Notes: generated by a model not told the origin, from the sequence alone. Numbered from the stretch's first letter, positions 1 to 6,743 are shown. The stretch: 12,978 nucleotides of DNA from CAWEHQ01 sp051001995 (GCA_051001995.1 JBPCMT010000226.1:1-12978); one strand, 5' to 3'. Program-made: numbers and translations.

Positions 1-1
1 G

Positions 2-1240
2 CTCGCGCGCGTGTACCCGATCGGCACGCGCCGCGACGACGACGGCCGGCTCGAGGTCGGCGGCTGCGACCTGATCGAGGTCGCGCGCGAGTTCGGGACG
101 CCGGCCTACGTCTACGCCGAGGACGACGTCCGCGCCCGCGCGCGGACGTTCCTCGAAGCCTTCGCCTGCCGCACGGAGCGCTTCGAGGTGGTGTGGGCGA
201 GCAAGGCGCTGCCGTGCACCGCGGTCAACCGCCTGCTCGCCGAGGAGGGCCTCTCATGTGACGTGGCCTCCGGCGGCGAGCTGCACCTTGCGCTCCAGGG
301 CGGCTTCTCACCCGAGCGCATCTACATGCACGGCAACAACAAGAGCGAGGCCGAGCTGGCGTACGCGATCGACTGCCGCATCGGGCACGTGGTGATCGAC
401 TCCTTCGACGAGATCGACCGCCTCGAGCGGCTGGTGGGCGCGCGCGGGCTGCGCCAGCCGGTGATGCTGCGGGTGACACCGGGAATCATGCCCTCGACTC
501 ACTCGTCGGTCCAGACCGGCCAGGTGGATTCGAAGTTCGGCTTCGCGATGGACGACGTCCCGCGGGCGATCGAGCGCTGCGCGGCGGCCGGGTGCCTCGA
601 GCTCGACGGCCTCCACGCCCACATCGGCTCGCAGGTCTTCGACCTCGAGCCCTACGAGCGACTCGGCGAGCTGCTGGCGGCGATGGGCGACTACCCGCTG
701 CTCAACCTCGGCGGCGGCCTGGGGGTGGCGTACACGGCCGGGGACGAGCCGCCGGCGATCGACGACTACGTCGAGACGCTGCTGTCCGGCGCGCCCGAGC
801 ACGTGATGGTCCTCTGCGAGCCGGGGCGCTCGCTGGTCGCGAACGCCGGGGTGACCGTCTACACGGTGGGCACCGTGAAGCGGGTGCCGGGGGTGCGCAC
901 GTACGTCGCGGTGGACGGTGGGATGTCCGACAATCTGCGGCCGATGCTGTACGGCGCGCGCTACGAGGCCGAGCTGGCCGACCGTCCCCGCGGCGAGGCG
1001 CTCTGCACGATCGCCGGGATGCACTGCGAGTCCGGCGACGTGCTGATCCGCGACATCGCGCTCGACGATCCGCGGCCCGGCGACGTGCTCGTGGTCCCGG
1101 CCACAGGCGCCTACGGCCACGCGATGGCGAACAACTACAACGCCGTCCCGCGGCCGCCGATCGTCTTCTGCCGCGACGGAAGCGCGCGCGCGGTCGTCCG
1201 GCGGGAGACGTATGAGGACCTTGCGCTCCGCGACGTCTAG
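2..1240 (+). CDS. lysA: Diaminopimelate decarboxylase, 5' end at or beyond the window edge
   Basis: This PLP enzyme decarboxylates meso-diaminopimelate to L-lysine, the last step of lysine synthesis in the cytoplasm. The frame is open to the left edge. The first possible start inside is the GTG at 11, but the family normally has a few residues before the YP-G segment, so the true start is probably just outside; numbering here counts from that GTG (409 aa). The alanine-racemase-like barrel carries the PLP lysine in WASKALPC (K65), SKFGF (174-178), HIGSQ (204-208), the glycine-rich NLGGGLG (232-238) and EPGR (270-273). The C-terminal domain carries CESGD (339-343) and GAYGHAMANNYN (366-377), with the active-site cysteine and tyrosines. 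The length is normal for the family. The gene opens an aspartate-pathway operon, with hom 12 nt downstream; in related actinomycetes argS often lies upstream. Confidence 0.96.
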   Translation, partial: LARVYPIGTRRDDDGRLEVGGCDLIEVAREFGTPAYVYAEDDVRARARTFLEAFACRTERFEVVWASKALPCTAVNRLLAEEGLSCDVASGGELHLALQGGFSPERIYMHGNNKSEAELAYAIDCRIGHVVIDSFDEIDRLERLVGARGLRQPVMLRVTPGIMPSTHSSVQTGQVDSKFGFAMDDVPRAIERCAAAGCLELDGLHAHIGSQVFDLEPYERLGELLAAMGDYPLLNLGGGLGVAYTAGDEPPAIDDYVETLLSGAPEHVMVLCEPGRSLVANAGVTVYTVGTVKRVPGVRTYVAVDGGMSDNLRPMLYGARYEAELADRPRGEALCTIAGMHCESGDVLIRDIALDDPRPGDVLVVPATGAYGHAMANNYNAVPRPPIVFCRDGSARAVVRRETYEDLALRDV

Positions 1241-1252
1241 CCGGCTCCTCCG

Positions 1253-2470
1253 ATGACCGCGTTCAGGGTCGGACTGCTCGGGCACGGCACGGTCGGGTCG
1301 GCGTTCCGAAGCCTGCTCGAGAAGCGCACGGATGAGGTCGAGCAGGCGACCGGGCTGCGCCCGGAGATCGCCGGCGTGCTGACGAGCGCGAGCGGAGACC
1401 TCGAGGAGATCATCGCCGCGAGCGACCTCGTCGTGGAGCTCATCGGCGGCACCGAGCCCGCGCGCGAGTACGTCCTGCGCGCGCTGGGCGCAGGAAGGCA
1501 CGTCGTGACGGCCAACAAGGCGCTGCTCTCCCAGCACGGCGAGGAGATCTACGACGCCGCGCGTGCGGCGGGGGTTCAGCTTCGCTTCGAGGCGGCGGTG
1601 GGCGGCGTCGTCCCGGTCATCCGCGTCATCCACGAGACGCTGGCCGCCGCGTACATCGACCGCGTCCACGGCATCGTCAACGGGACCACCAACTTCATCC
1701 TCAGCGAGATGGAGCGCACCGGGGCCTCCTACGACGAGGCGCTGCGCGAGGCGCAGGGGCTCGGCTACGCGGAGGCCGATCCCACCGACGACGTGACCGG
1801 ACGCGACGCCGCGGCGAAGATGGCCATCCTCGCCCGGTTGGCGTTCGGAGTGAGGGTCGGCCTCGGCGATGTCTCCTACGAGGGGATCGAGAACCTGACC
1901 GGCCAGGACATCGCACGCGCGCGCGAGCTCGGCCTCTCGCTGAAGCTGGTCGGGACCGCCGAGCGGGTCGATGGTGGCTTGTCGGTCCGCGTGCACCCGA
2001 CGTTCCTGTTCGGCGCCCACCCGCTGGCGTCGGTGAACGGGTCGTTCAACGCCGTGACGATCGAGTCGCCGGCGATCACCGAGATCACGCTGTCGGGCCC
2101 CGGCGCGGGCGGCTCGCAGACGGCCTCGGCGGTCCTGGGCGACGTGATCTCGGCGATGATCCCGCCCGCCACGCTGCCGCCGCCGCCGGTGGACTTGCCG
2201 CTCGTGTCCGACGTCGAGTCCGCGTTCTACCTCCACCTCGAGGTGGCCGACACGCCCGGCGTGCTCGCGCAGGTCGCGGAGATCCTGGGGCTCCAGGGCG
2301 TGTCGGTGAAGTCCGTCGTGCAGCACGGCCTGGGCGAGGATGCCCGCCTCGAGATGGTGGTGCACCGCGTGCTGGAGTCGAAGTTCCTCGCGGCCGTCGA
2401 GCTGATCGGCCGGCTCGAGTTCCTGCGCTCGCGACCGCGCGTGATCCGGGTCATCGAGGAAACGTTCTGA
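1253..2470 (+). CDS. hom: Homoserine dehydrogenase with C-terminal ACT domain
   Basis: The enzyme reduces aspartate 4-semialdehyde to homoserine with NAD(P)H, the committed step towards threonine and methionine. The 405-residue protein starts with a Rossmann motif GLLGHGTVGSAF (7-18). TANKALL (86-92) carries the conserved catalytic lysine, here K89. The family signature GIVNGTTNFIL (140-150) and GYAEADPTDDVTGRDAAAK (171-189, second active-site lysine K189) follow. An ACT domain runs from about 325 to 400, with DTPGVLAQVAEIL near its start. By analogy with other actinomycete enzymes, the ACT domain suggests feedback inhibition by threonine. The ATG lies 12 nt after the lysA stop with no convincing Shine-Dalgarno sequence, so translation may depend on coupling to lysA. 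The stop codon overlaps the proposed CTG start of thrC. Confidence 0.96.
   Translation: MTAFRVGLLGHGTVGSAFRSLLEKRTDEVEQATGLRPEIAGVLTSASGDLEEIIAASDLVVELIGGTEPAREYVLRALGAGRHVVTANKALLSQHGEEIYDAARAAGVQLRFEAAVGGVVPVIRVIHETLAAAYIDRVHGIVNGTTNFILSEMERTGASYDEALREAQGLGYAEADPTDDVTGRDAAAKMAILARLAFGVRVGLGDVSYEGIENLTGQDIARARELGLSLKLVGTAERVDGGLSVRVHPTFLFGAHPLASVNGSFNAVTIESPAITEITLSGPGAGGSQTASAVLGDVISAMIPPATLPPPPVDLPLVSDVESAFYLHLEVADTPGVLAQVAEILGLQGVSVKSVVQHGLGEDARLEMVVHRVLESKFLAAVELIGRLEFLRSRPRVIRVIEETF
2456..2460 (+). promoter_or_regulatory. Ribosome binding site that fixes the thrC start at CTG
   Basis: GAGGA lies inside the last codons of hom and exactly 6 nt before the CTG at 2467. The later GTG at 2512 has no comparable purine-rich site before it. 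The site therefore supports the non-standard CTG start. Confidence 0.55.
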
Positions 2471-3459
2471 GCCTCTGGCGCTACCGCGACCGGCTTCCCG
2501 TCGAGCCGCTCGTGACCCTCGAGGAGGGCGACACTCCGCTGATCCCAGCGCCGGCGCTGTCCGAGCGCGCAGGGTGCGACGTCTGGCTCAAGTTCGAGGG
2601 GGCCAACCCGACCGGCTCGTTCAAGGATCGGGGAATGACCGTCGCGGTCTCGGCGGCGCTGCGCGAGGGCGCCCGCGCGGTCGTCTGCGCGTCGACCGGC
2701 AACACGGCCGCCAGCGCGGCGGCGTACGCCGCGCGCGCCGGGCTGCGCGGAGCGGTGATCGTGCCGGAGGGCAAGATCGCGACCGGCAAGCTCGCCCAGG
2801 CGCTCATGCACGGCGCCCGGGTCGTGGCCCTGCGCGGCAACTTCGACCAGGCGCTGCGGATCGTCCGGGAGCTGGCCGACCGACACCCGGTCGCGCTCGT
2901 GAACTCCATCAACGAGCTCCGCATCGAGGGGCAGAAGACCGCCGCGTTCGAGGTCTGCGACGCGCTCGGCGAGGCCCCCGACATCCTCTGCATCCCGGTC
3001 GGCAACGCCGGCAATGGGACTTCCTGTTGGCGTGGCTTCTCCGAGTACGGCGCCGCGCCGCGCCTGCACGGCTACCAGGCCGAGGGCGCCGCGCCGCTCG
3101 TGCGCGGCGCGCCGGTTGAGCAGCCCGAGACGGTGGCCTCGGCGATTCGCATCGGCAACCCGGCCCGCTGGGAGGCCGCGATGGCGGCCGTCACCACGTC
3201 GCGTGGCGAGATCCGGGCGGTGTCCGACGAGGAGATCCTCGCGGCGTACGCCCTGCTCGGCGAGTCAGAGGGGCTCTTCTGCGAGCCGGCATCGGCGGCT
3301 TCGGTGGCCGGCCTGCTCAAGTACGGCGCCGAGGGGCGGGTGGTCTGCGTCCTCACCGGGCACGGCCTCAAGGACCCGACCACCGCGATCAGCCGGGCGG
3401 CGCCGGTCGTGCCCTGCGAGCCGGAGCTTCGGGCCGTCGAGGAGGCGGTGCTCGCGTGA
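2467..3459 (+). CDS. thrC: Threonine synthase, probably starting at a CTG codon
   Basis: This PLP enzyme converts O-phosphohomoserine to threonine. The first ATG/GTG/TTG in frame is the GTG at 2512, but the 15 codons before it encode SLWRYRDRLPVEPL, which resembles the conserved N-terminus of the family (LWRYRDLLPV-type). No ATG, GTG or TTG lies in that stretch. A CTG at 2467 overlaps the hom stop as CTGA and follows GAGGA by 6 nt, so I place the start there, giving 330 aa. In that numbering the PLP lysine is K53 in GSFKDRG. STGNTAAS (76-83) and PVGNAGN (177-183) bind the cofactor phosphate, and LTGHGLKDP (296-304) is near the C-terminus. The stop overlaps the thrB start as GTGA. The function is near certain; the start codon is an inference. 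Confidence 0.93.
   Translation: MSLWRYRDRLPVEPLVTLEEGDTPLIPAPALSERAGCDVWLKFEGANPTGSFKDRGMTVAVSAALREGARAVVCASTGNTAASAAAYAARAGLRGAVIVPEGKIATGKLAQALMHGARVVALRGNFDQALRIVRELADRHPVALVNSINELRIEGQKTAAFEVCDALGEAPDILCIPVGNAGNGTSCWRGFSEYGAAPRLHGYQAEGAAPLVRGAPVEQPETVASAIRIGNPARWEAAMAAVTTSRGEIRAVSDEEILAAYALLGESEGLFCEPASAASVAGLLKYGAEGRVVCVLTGHGLKDPTTAISRAAPVVPCEPELRAVEEAVLA
3439..3445 (+). promoter_or_regulatory. Ribosome binding site for thrB
   Basis: GAGGAGG lies inside the 3' end of thrC, with 10 nt between it and the GTG at 3456. It favours that GTG over the in-frame GTG at 3471, which would be 25 nt away. Confidence 0.6.
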
Positions 3460-4307
3460 GGCGCCACCGCGTGATCCGCGTGCCCGCCTCGAGCGCGAAC
3501 CTCGGGCCGGGCTACGACGTGCTCGCGGCGGCGCTCGGCATCCACCTCGAGCTGGAGGTGCAGGAGACCGGCGAGTTCGCGGTGGAGTCGAGCGTCGACG
3601 GCGTGCCGCTCGACCGAACCAACCTCTGCGTTCGCGCGTTCGAGGCACTGCACCCCGCCGACGGGATCGCGTTTCGGATCAGCTCGGAGATCCCGCCGGC
3701 CGCCGGGCTCGGGTCGAGCGCCGCGGCGATCGTGGCGGGCCTGATGGCCGCCGACCACATGTTCGAGCTGGACGCCCCGCTGCTCGAGCTGGCATCGGGG
3801 CTCGAGGGCCACCCCGACAACGTCGCCGCCGCACTTTGCGGCGGCTTCGTGATCTGCGCCGACGGGGTCGCCGAGCGGTTCGACCCGGTGCCGGGCCTGG
3901 AGGGGGTGCTCGCCACGCCGCCCGATCCGGTTCCAACCGCCGAGGCTCGCGCCGCGATCCCGGAGGAGGTCCCGCTGGCGGACGCGCTCCACACGTCGGC
4001 GCATGTCGCGCTGTTGCTGCTGGGGCTCGGGCGGGGCGACCTCGACCTAGTCGGCCGCGGCCTCTCCGATCGGCTGCACCAACCGCGGCGGGAGCACCTC
4101 TATCCGCGCTCGGTCGAGCTGGTGCGACGGTCCGGCGAGCTGGGCGCTGTCGGCGCGACCATCTCGGGGGCCGGCCCCTCGGTGCTGTTCTGGTCTCACT
4201 GGGAGCAGACGGGCATGCTGCTCGAACGCGTGCGCGACGTCGCGGCGGACTGCCGCGTCCGCCGCGTCACGTTCACGCCGGAGGGCGCGGACGTGCGGGC
4301 TCTGTAG
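3456..4307 (+). CDS. thrB: Homoserine kinase (GHMP family)
   Basis: ThrB phosphorylates homoserine with ATP to make the substrate of ThrC, in the cytoplasm. The 283-residue protein has the GHMP-kinase layout. An N-terminal VPASSANLGPGYD (9-21) is followed by the ATP-binding loop PPAAGLGSSAAA (80-91). EGHPDN (117-122) and the arginine-rich DRLHQPRR (205-212) belong to the active site. The C-terminal glycine-rich motif GATISGAGPSVLF spans 233-245. The start GTG overlaps the thrC stop as GTGA, which suggests translational coupling and balanced synthesis of the two enzymes. It is the last gene of the operon and runs tail to tail into mscL. In mycobacteria and many relatives rho follows thrB; here it does not. 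Confidence 0.96.
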   Translation: MRRHRVIRVPASSANLGPGYDVLAAALGIHLELEVQETGEFAVESSVDGVPLDRTNLCVRAFEALHPADGIAFRISSEIPPAAGLGSSAAAIVAGLMAADHMFELDAPLLELASGLEGHPDNVAAALCGGFVICADGVAERFDPVPGLEGVLATPPDPVPTAEARAAIPEEVPLADALHTSAHVALLLLGLGRGDLDLVGRGLSDRLHQPRREHLYPRSVELVRRSGELGAVGATISGAGPSVLFWSHWEQTGMLLERVRDVAADCRVRRVTFTPEGADVRAL

Positions 4308-4316
4308 CGCTCGACC

Positions 4317-4329
4317 GCCGGCGCCCGGC
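4317..4329. terminator. Short hairpin between convergent thrB and mscL
   Basis: GCCGG, a 3-nt loop CGC, then CCGGC form a perfect 5-bp stem in the 21-nt gap between the two stop codons, reaching the last base of mscL. There is no T-tract on either side. It could serve as a weak two-way terminator, but so short a stem is easily met by chance in DNA this GC-rich. Confidence 0.25.
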
Positions 4330-4721
4330 TACGCCGCGGCCGTGCGCGGCACGTCGCGGGTGCATGCCGAGCAGACGCCGGCCGCGACCGGGATGGCCGT
4401 CAGGCAATGGGGACACTCCTTGGTCGTGACGCTGGCGGACATCAGCCGTTTCACCGCCGTGGCGATCAGGAACAGCGCCAGAGCGATGACCAAGAAGGTC
4501 GTGAGCTTGGTGAGGAATCTGCCGTAGAAGATCGTCCCATCGCCGACCGAGAAGGTCAGGTCGCTGAAGTCCGGCTTGCCGAAAATGGCGGCGATCAGGT
4601 TCATGATCACGTCGCCGACGAGCGACCCAACCACCGCGGCGAACGCGGTGCCAAGCACGAAGGCGACCGCAAGCTCGACCAGATTGCCCCTCAGCGCGAA
4701 GTCCTTGAACCCCCGAAGCAT
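4329..4721 (-). CDS. mscL: Large-conductance mechanosensitive channel with four-cysteine C-terminus
   Basis: MscL forms a homopentameric pore in the cytoplasmic membrane that opens under high tension and lets solutes out during osmotic downshock. The 130-residue product begins with the classic MLRGFKDFALRGN helix. TM1 spans roughly 14-40, a periplasmic loop follows with the family segment FGKPDFSDLTF (47-57), and TM2 spans about 69-93. Unlike the E. coli protein, the cytoplasmic tail carries two cysteine pairs, CPHC (103-106) and CSAC (117-120), likely a small zinc ribbon; I recall similar tails in other MscL proteins. The ATG lies 5 nt after the parA stop with no clear ribosome site, so it is probably translated by coupling to parA. 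An in-frame start at 5009 would add 96 arginine-rich residues overlapping parA and is not credible. Confidence 0.95.
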   Translation of the reverse strand: MLRGFKDFALRGNLVELAVAFVLGTAFAAVVGSLVGDVIMNLIAAIFGKPDFSDLTFSVGDGTIFYGRFLTKLTTFLVIALALFLIATAVKRLMSASVTTKECPHCLTAIPVAAGVCSACTRDVPRTAAA

Positions 4722-4726
4722 CTGAC

Positions 4727-5518
4727 TCAGGCGGCGACGAGCTCCGAGCGCAGGCGCTTGACGCGAGCGCGCTCGGCGTCGAGGCCGACCCGGTCGAGGA
4801 CCTCCTCGGCGAGTGCCACGTAGTCGGCGCCGAGCTCCGGGCGGTAGTCGAGGATCGACACGCCGCGCTCGGCGGACTCGGCGTAGCGGATCGACTGGCG
4901 GATCACGGTCTCGAAGACCTTGTCGTCGAAGCGCTCGCGCAGCTGGTCGAGCGCCTCGCGCGAGTGGATCGTGCGTAGGTCGGCGATGTTCAGCACCACG
5001 CCGAGCCACTCGATGTCCGGGTGGAGGCTGTCGCGAGCGAGGTCCAAGAGCTCGAGCGCCTGCTCGACGCCCTGGAGCGAGAAGTACTGCGCCTCGGTGG
5101 AGAACAGCGCGTGGTCGGCGGCGACGAGCGCGTTGACCGTTAGAAGGCCGAGCGACGGCGGGCAGTCGATCAGGATCACGTCGTGGCGGCGCTTCGGCTC
5201 CCGGAGCGCCCGCTTGAGCGTCATCTCGCGACCCATCTTGCCGCCCAGCACGAGCTCGGACTCGGCGAGCCCGAGGTTCGCCGGGAGCACCCCGTTCGTG
5301 ATCGCGTCCACGGCCCGCGCCCGACCGTCCAGCACGTCGGCCACGGTCGGCGAGGCGTCGGCCGGCACGTCGAAGTAGTCGGAGAGGTTCGCCTGCGGGT
5401 CGAGGTCGACGGCGAGGACGTCGAGGCCCACGCGGCCGAAGACGTCCGCGAGCGTGCGGACCGTCGTGGTCTTTCCGGTGCCGCCCTTTTGTGAGAGCAC
5501 CGCGATGGTCGTCGCCAT
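4727..5518 (-). CDS. ParA/Soj-family ATPase without a ParB partner here
   Basis: ParA-type ATPases dimerise on ATP, bind DNA non-specifically and position cargo such as chromosome origins, plasmids or protein complexes. The 263-residue protein starts with the deviant Walker A motif KGGTGKTTT (11-19). The segment VDLDPQANLS (37-46) carries the conserved aspartates of the switch region, and Walker B is ILIDCPPSLG (115-124). STEAQYFSLQG (140-150) and the late ERGVSILDY segment (217-225) are also typical. It has no long N-terminal DNA-binding extension, so it resembles chromosomal Soj/ParA rather than plasmid type Ia proteins. No parB gene and no obvious parS 16-mer lie in the window, so its partner is unknown. 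It is co-directional with mscL (5-nt gap), and a -10-like box sits 8 nt before its ATG. Confidence 0.9.
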   Translation of the reverse strand: MATTIAVLSQKGGTGKTTTVRTLADVFGRVGLDVLAVDLDPQANLSDYFDVPADASPTVADVLDGRARAVDAITNGVLPANLGLAESELVLGGKMGREMTLKRALREPKRRHDVILIDCPPSLGLLTVNALVAADHALFSTEAQYFSLQGVEQALELLDLARDSLHPDIEWLGVVLNIADLRTIHSREALDQLRERFDDKVFETVIRQSIRYAESAERGVSILDYRPELGADYVALAEEVLDRVGLDAERARVKRLRSELVAA

Positions 5519-5526
5519 GCGGCGCG

Positions 5527-5532
5527 ACTATA
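5527..5532 (-). promoter_or_regulatory. Candidate -10 box of a near-leaderless parA promoter
   Basis: Reading the minus strand, TATAGT lies 8 nt before the parA ATG, which would start transcription about 2 nt ahead of translation. It matches the TANNNT pattern of actinobacterial -10 boxes. No clear -35 element or Shine-Dalgarno sequence is visible. Confidence 0.4.
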
Positions 5533-5566
5533 GACCCCTACGCGCGCGGCCCGGACACACGCGTGA

Positions 5567-5596
5567 GCGGGGGCCTCGATCCTCCGAGGCCCCCGC
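5567..5596 (-). terminator. Strong hairpin downstream of the FHA-domain gene
   Basis: Positions 5567-5578 and 5585-5596 are perfect 12-bp inverted repeats (core GGGGGCCTCG / CGAGGCCCCC) with a 6-nt loop. On the minus strand it begins 32 nt after the stop of the FHA gene and ends about 48 nt before the parA start, where a terminator would be expected. No T-tract follows on the minus strand, so it would be a U-less hairpin as often proposed for actinomycetes. On the plus strand the following bases are C/T-rich. Confidence 0.6.
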
Positions 5597-5628
5597 CTTC
5601 CTCCTCCCTCAACCGACTTCTGAAAGCG

Positions 5629-6240
5629 TTAACGGACGGCGCTCTTCGCGCGCTCGTCGGCGCCGGTACGCGTCCCGCTCGCCGGGTCGCGGGTGCCGGC
5701 GACGGTCATGAAATAGAGGCGGAAGCGTCCAACAAGGATCTCGTCGCCGTCCTCGAGCGAGTGCCACTCGGTCCGCTCGCCGTTCACGAAGACGCCGTTC
5801 AGGCTGCGGTCGTCGAGCACCCTGCTGCCGCCCTCCTCGCGGTGAACCAGGGCGTGACGCCGCGAGATCGTCGGGTCGTCGAAGTGCACGTGGGCCGCCA
5901 TGCTCCGGCCGATGCGCGTCCAACCCTCCTGGAGCGGCACGACGCGGACGCGATCGTCGTCGCGGTAGGCGAGGTAGTCGCCGTCGGCCACCATTGCGTC
6001 GCGGCACTCCTCGAGCCAGTCGGGGCGCTCGGTCCGTCCGCCGCCCCACGGCTCGGCCTCGGCGTGATCGCCGAAGATCGACGAGCGCTTGAAGCGACCG
6101 CTCCCGCAATGGGGACACGCCGGGATCTGGTCGAGCTCGTGGAGGGCGACGGCGAATCCGCACACGTCGCAGCGAAAGGACCCGGCTCCCGCAAGCGTGC
6201 CGGGCTTGAAGGCGTGGCTCTTGGTGGCCCGGCGGTCCAC
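5629..6240 (-). CDS. Zinc-ribbon and FHA-domain protein
   Basis: FHA domains bind phosphothreonine peptides and act as adaptors downstream of Ser/Thr kinases; the partner is not evident here. The 203-residue protein has CDVC (24-27) and CPHC (42-45), forming a four-cysteine zinc ribbon. An acidic, tryptophan-containing linker follows, then an FHA domain over about 98-180. The FHA signatures are all present: GRS (111-113), SRRH (126-129), NG (148-149) and NG (153-154) before the last strands. There is no signal peptide or membrane segment, so it should be cytoplasmic. The start is a GTG, the first start codon after an upstream in-frame stop, with a promoter-like -10 box 10 nt before it. It stands alone, divergent from another small four-cysteine protein. 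The fold calls are firm; the cellular role is unknown. Confidence 0.88.
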   Translation of the reverse strand: MDRRATKSHAFKPGTLAGAGSFRCDVCGFAVALHELDQIPACPHCGSGRFKRSSIFGDHAEAEPWGGGRTERPDWLEECRDAMVADGDYLAYRDDDRVRVVPLQEGWTRIGRSMAAHVHFDDPTISRRHALVHREEGGSRVLDDRSLNGVFVNGERTEWHSLEDGDEILVGRFRLYFMTVAGTRDPASGTRTGADERAKSAVR

Positions 6241-6250
6241 GGTTGTGACG

Positions 6251-6280
6251 ATGTTAACGAGTGCTCGACGTTGTGTACAA
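6251..6280 (-). promoter_or_regulatory. Candidate promoter of the FHA-domain gene
   Basis: On the minus strand TTGTAC (6280-6275) is followed after 18 nt by TAACAT (6256-6251), 10 nt before the GTG start. The -35 agrees only in part with TTGACA; the -10 fits TANNNT. If real, the mRNA would have almost no leader. Confidence 0.35.
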
Positions 6281-6430
6281 GGAAAGCGCGGAATTTGCGT
6301 GCGATTGGAGCACTGTCGATGGGCTCACCGGTTCCGTCGACGCAGGCTCGCGTCGCTATCCGTTGAGTACGGCCGGCACGGGGGTGCCAAACGTCCCTGC
6401 CCTGGACCCCGGAACGTCCGAGGGTGCAGG

Positions 6431-6436
6431 TATATA
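6431..6436 (+). promoter_or_regulatory. Candidate -10 box for the small four-cysteine gene
   Basis: TATATA stands out in GC-rich DNA 25 nt before the ATG at 6462, which predicts a leader of about 20 nt. No good -35 element is seen 16-18 nt upstream. Confidence 0.35.
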
Positions 6437-6461
6437 GCCACCGAGGCCGAATCCCCGCGCC

Positions 6462-6707
6462 ATGGAGCCCAGCCTGGAATCAGTCATGCTGCGTAACAGC
6501 GTCGGCTCGATGGAGAGCCACCGACCGACGTGCTCCGGATGTGGCCGAACGCCGCTGGTGGGCGAGTACCTCCACCGGCTCGAGGCCGAGCGCTTCCTGT
6601 GCGGGCTCTGCCTGGCGCAGGTTCCCGAGGCCGATCGCATCCCGGTTGCCTCGGAGCGCCTCCACGCCGGCGAGCGCAGCATCGCCGTGGCGCCTCGCGC
6701 CGCCTGA
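6462..6707 (+). CDS. Small four-cysteine (zinc-ribbon-like) protein of unknown function
   Basis: I do not recognise this protein as a named family. The product is 81 residues if it starts at the ATG at 6462. It has CSGC (24-27) and CGLC (47-50), a pattern expected to bind one zinc ion, then a short basic and alanine-rich tail. There is no signal peptide or membrane segment. In-frame ATGs at 6486 and 6510 are alternatives; the last would leave only four residues before the RPTC segment and may be the real start, since the first residues look unstructured. No clear Shine-Dalgarno sequence decides between them. The coding-like third positions and the two cysteine pairs argue that the gene is real. 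It lies 51 nt before an SRPBCC gene, divergent from the FHA protein. Confidence 0.7.
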   Translation: MEPSLESVMLRNSVGSMESHRPTCSGCGRTPLVGEYLHRLEAERFLCGLCLAQVPEADRIPVASERLHAGERSIAVAPRAA

Positions 6708-6722
6708 GCCCGTTCGGCGCCG

Positions 6723-6742
6723 GTTCACGCGCGGTCCTGAAC
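6723..6742 (+). repeat. Inverted repeat next to the SRPBCC -10 box
   Basis: GTTCA (6723-6727) and TGAAC (6738-6742) are perfect 5-bp arms 10 nt apart, ending one base before the TAGAAT box. The position would suit an operator, but arms this short can arise by chance. Confidence 0.25.
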
Positions 6743-6743
6743 G

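Larger units (their letters stand above)
6241..6461. other. Divergent intergenic region between two cysteine-rich genes
   Basis: This 221-bp stretch is the longest gap in the window. It is visibly less GC-rich near 6241-6320 and holds the candidate promoters of both flanking genes. A small 5-bp stem, GGCAC/GTGCC with a G4 loop, lies at 6375-6388. I see no convincing gene, tRNA or repeat in it. Confidence 0.5.

Noticed and set aside
308..2365. A 685-codon open frame on the minus strand
   Set aside because: It lies opposite lysA and hom, is rich in R, H, D and V, and has no recognisable domain. It is a frame shadow of two certain genes in GC-rich DNA.
4722..5009. A longer mscL with 96 extra N-terminal residues
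   Set aside because: The extension overlaps parA, is arginine-rich frame-shadow sequence, and MscL proteins start at the MLRGFKDF helix.
4727..5518. A parABS segregation locus
   Set aside because: There is no parB next to parA and I saw no parS-like TGTTTCACGTGAAACA site.
5491..6366. A 291-codon plus-strand frame across the FHA gene
   Set aside because: The minus-strand product has a zinc ribbon and all FHA motifs; the plus-strand product has none.
6411..6436. A GGAAC-type ECF sigma promoter before the small gene
   Set aside because: GGAAC is present at 6411, but no matching -10 element lies 16-17 nt downstream.
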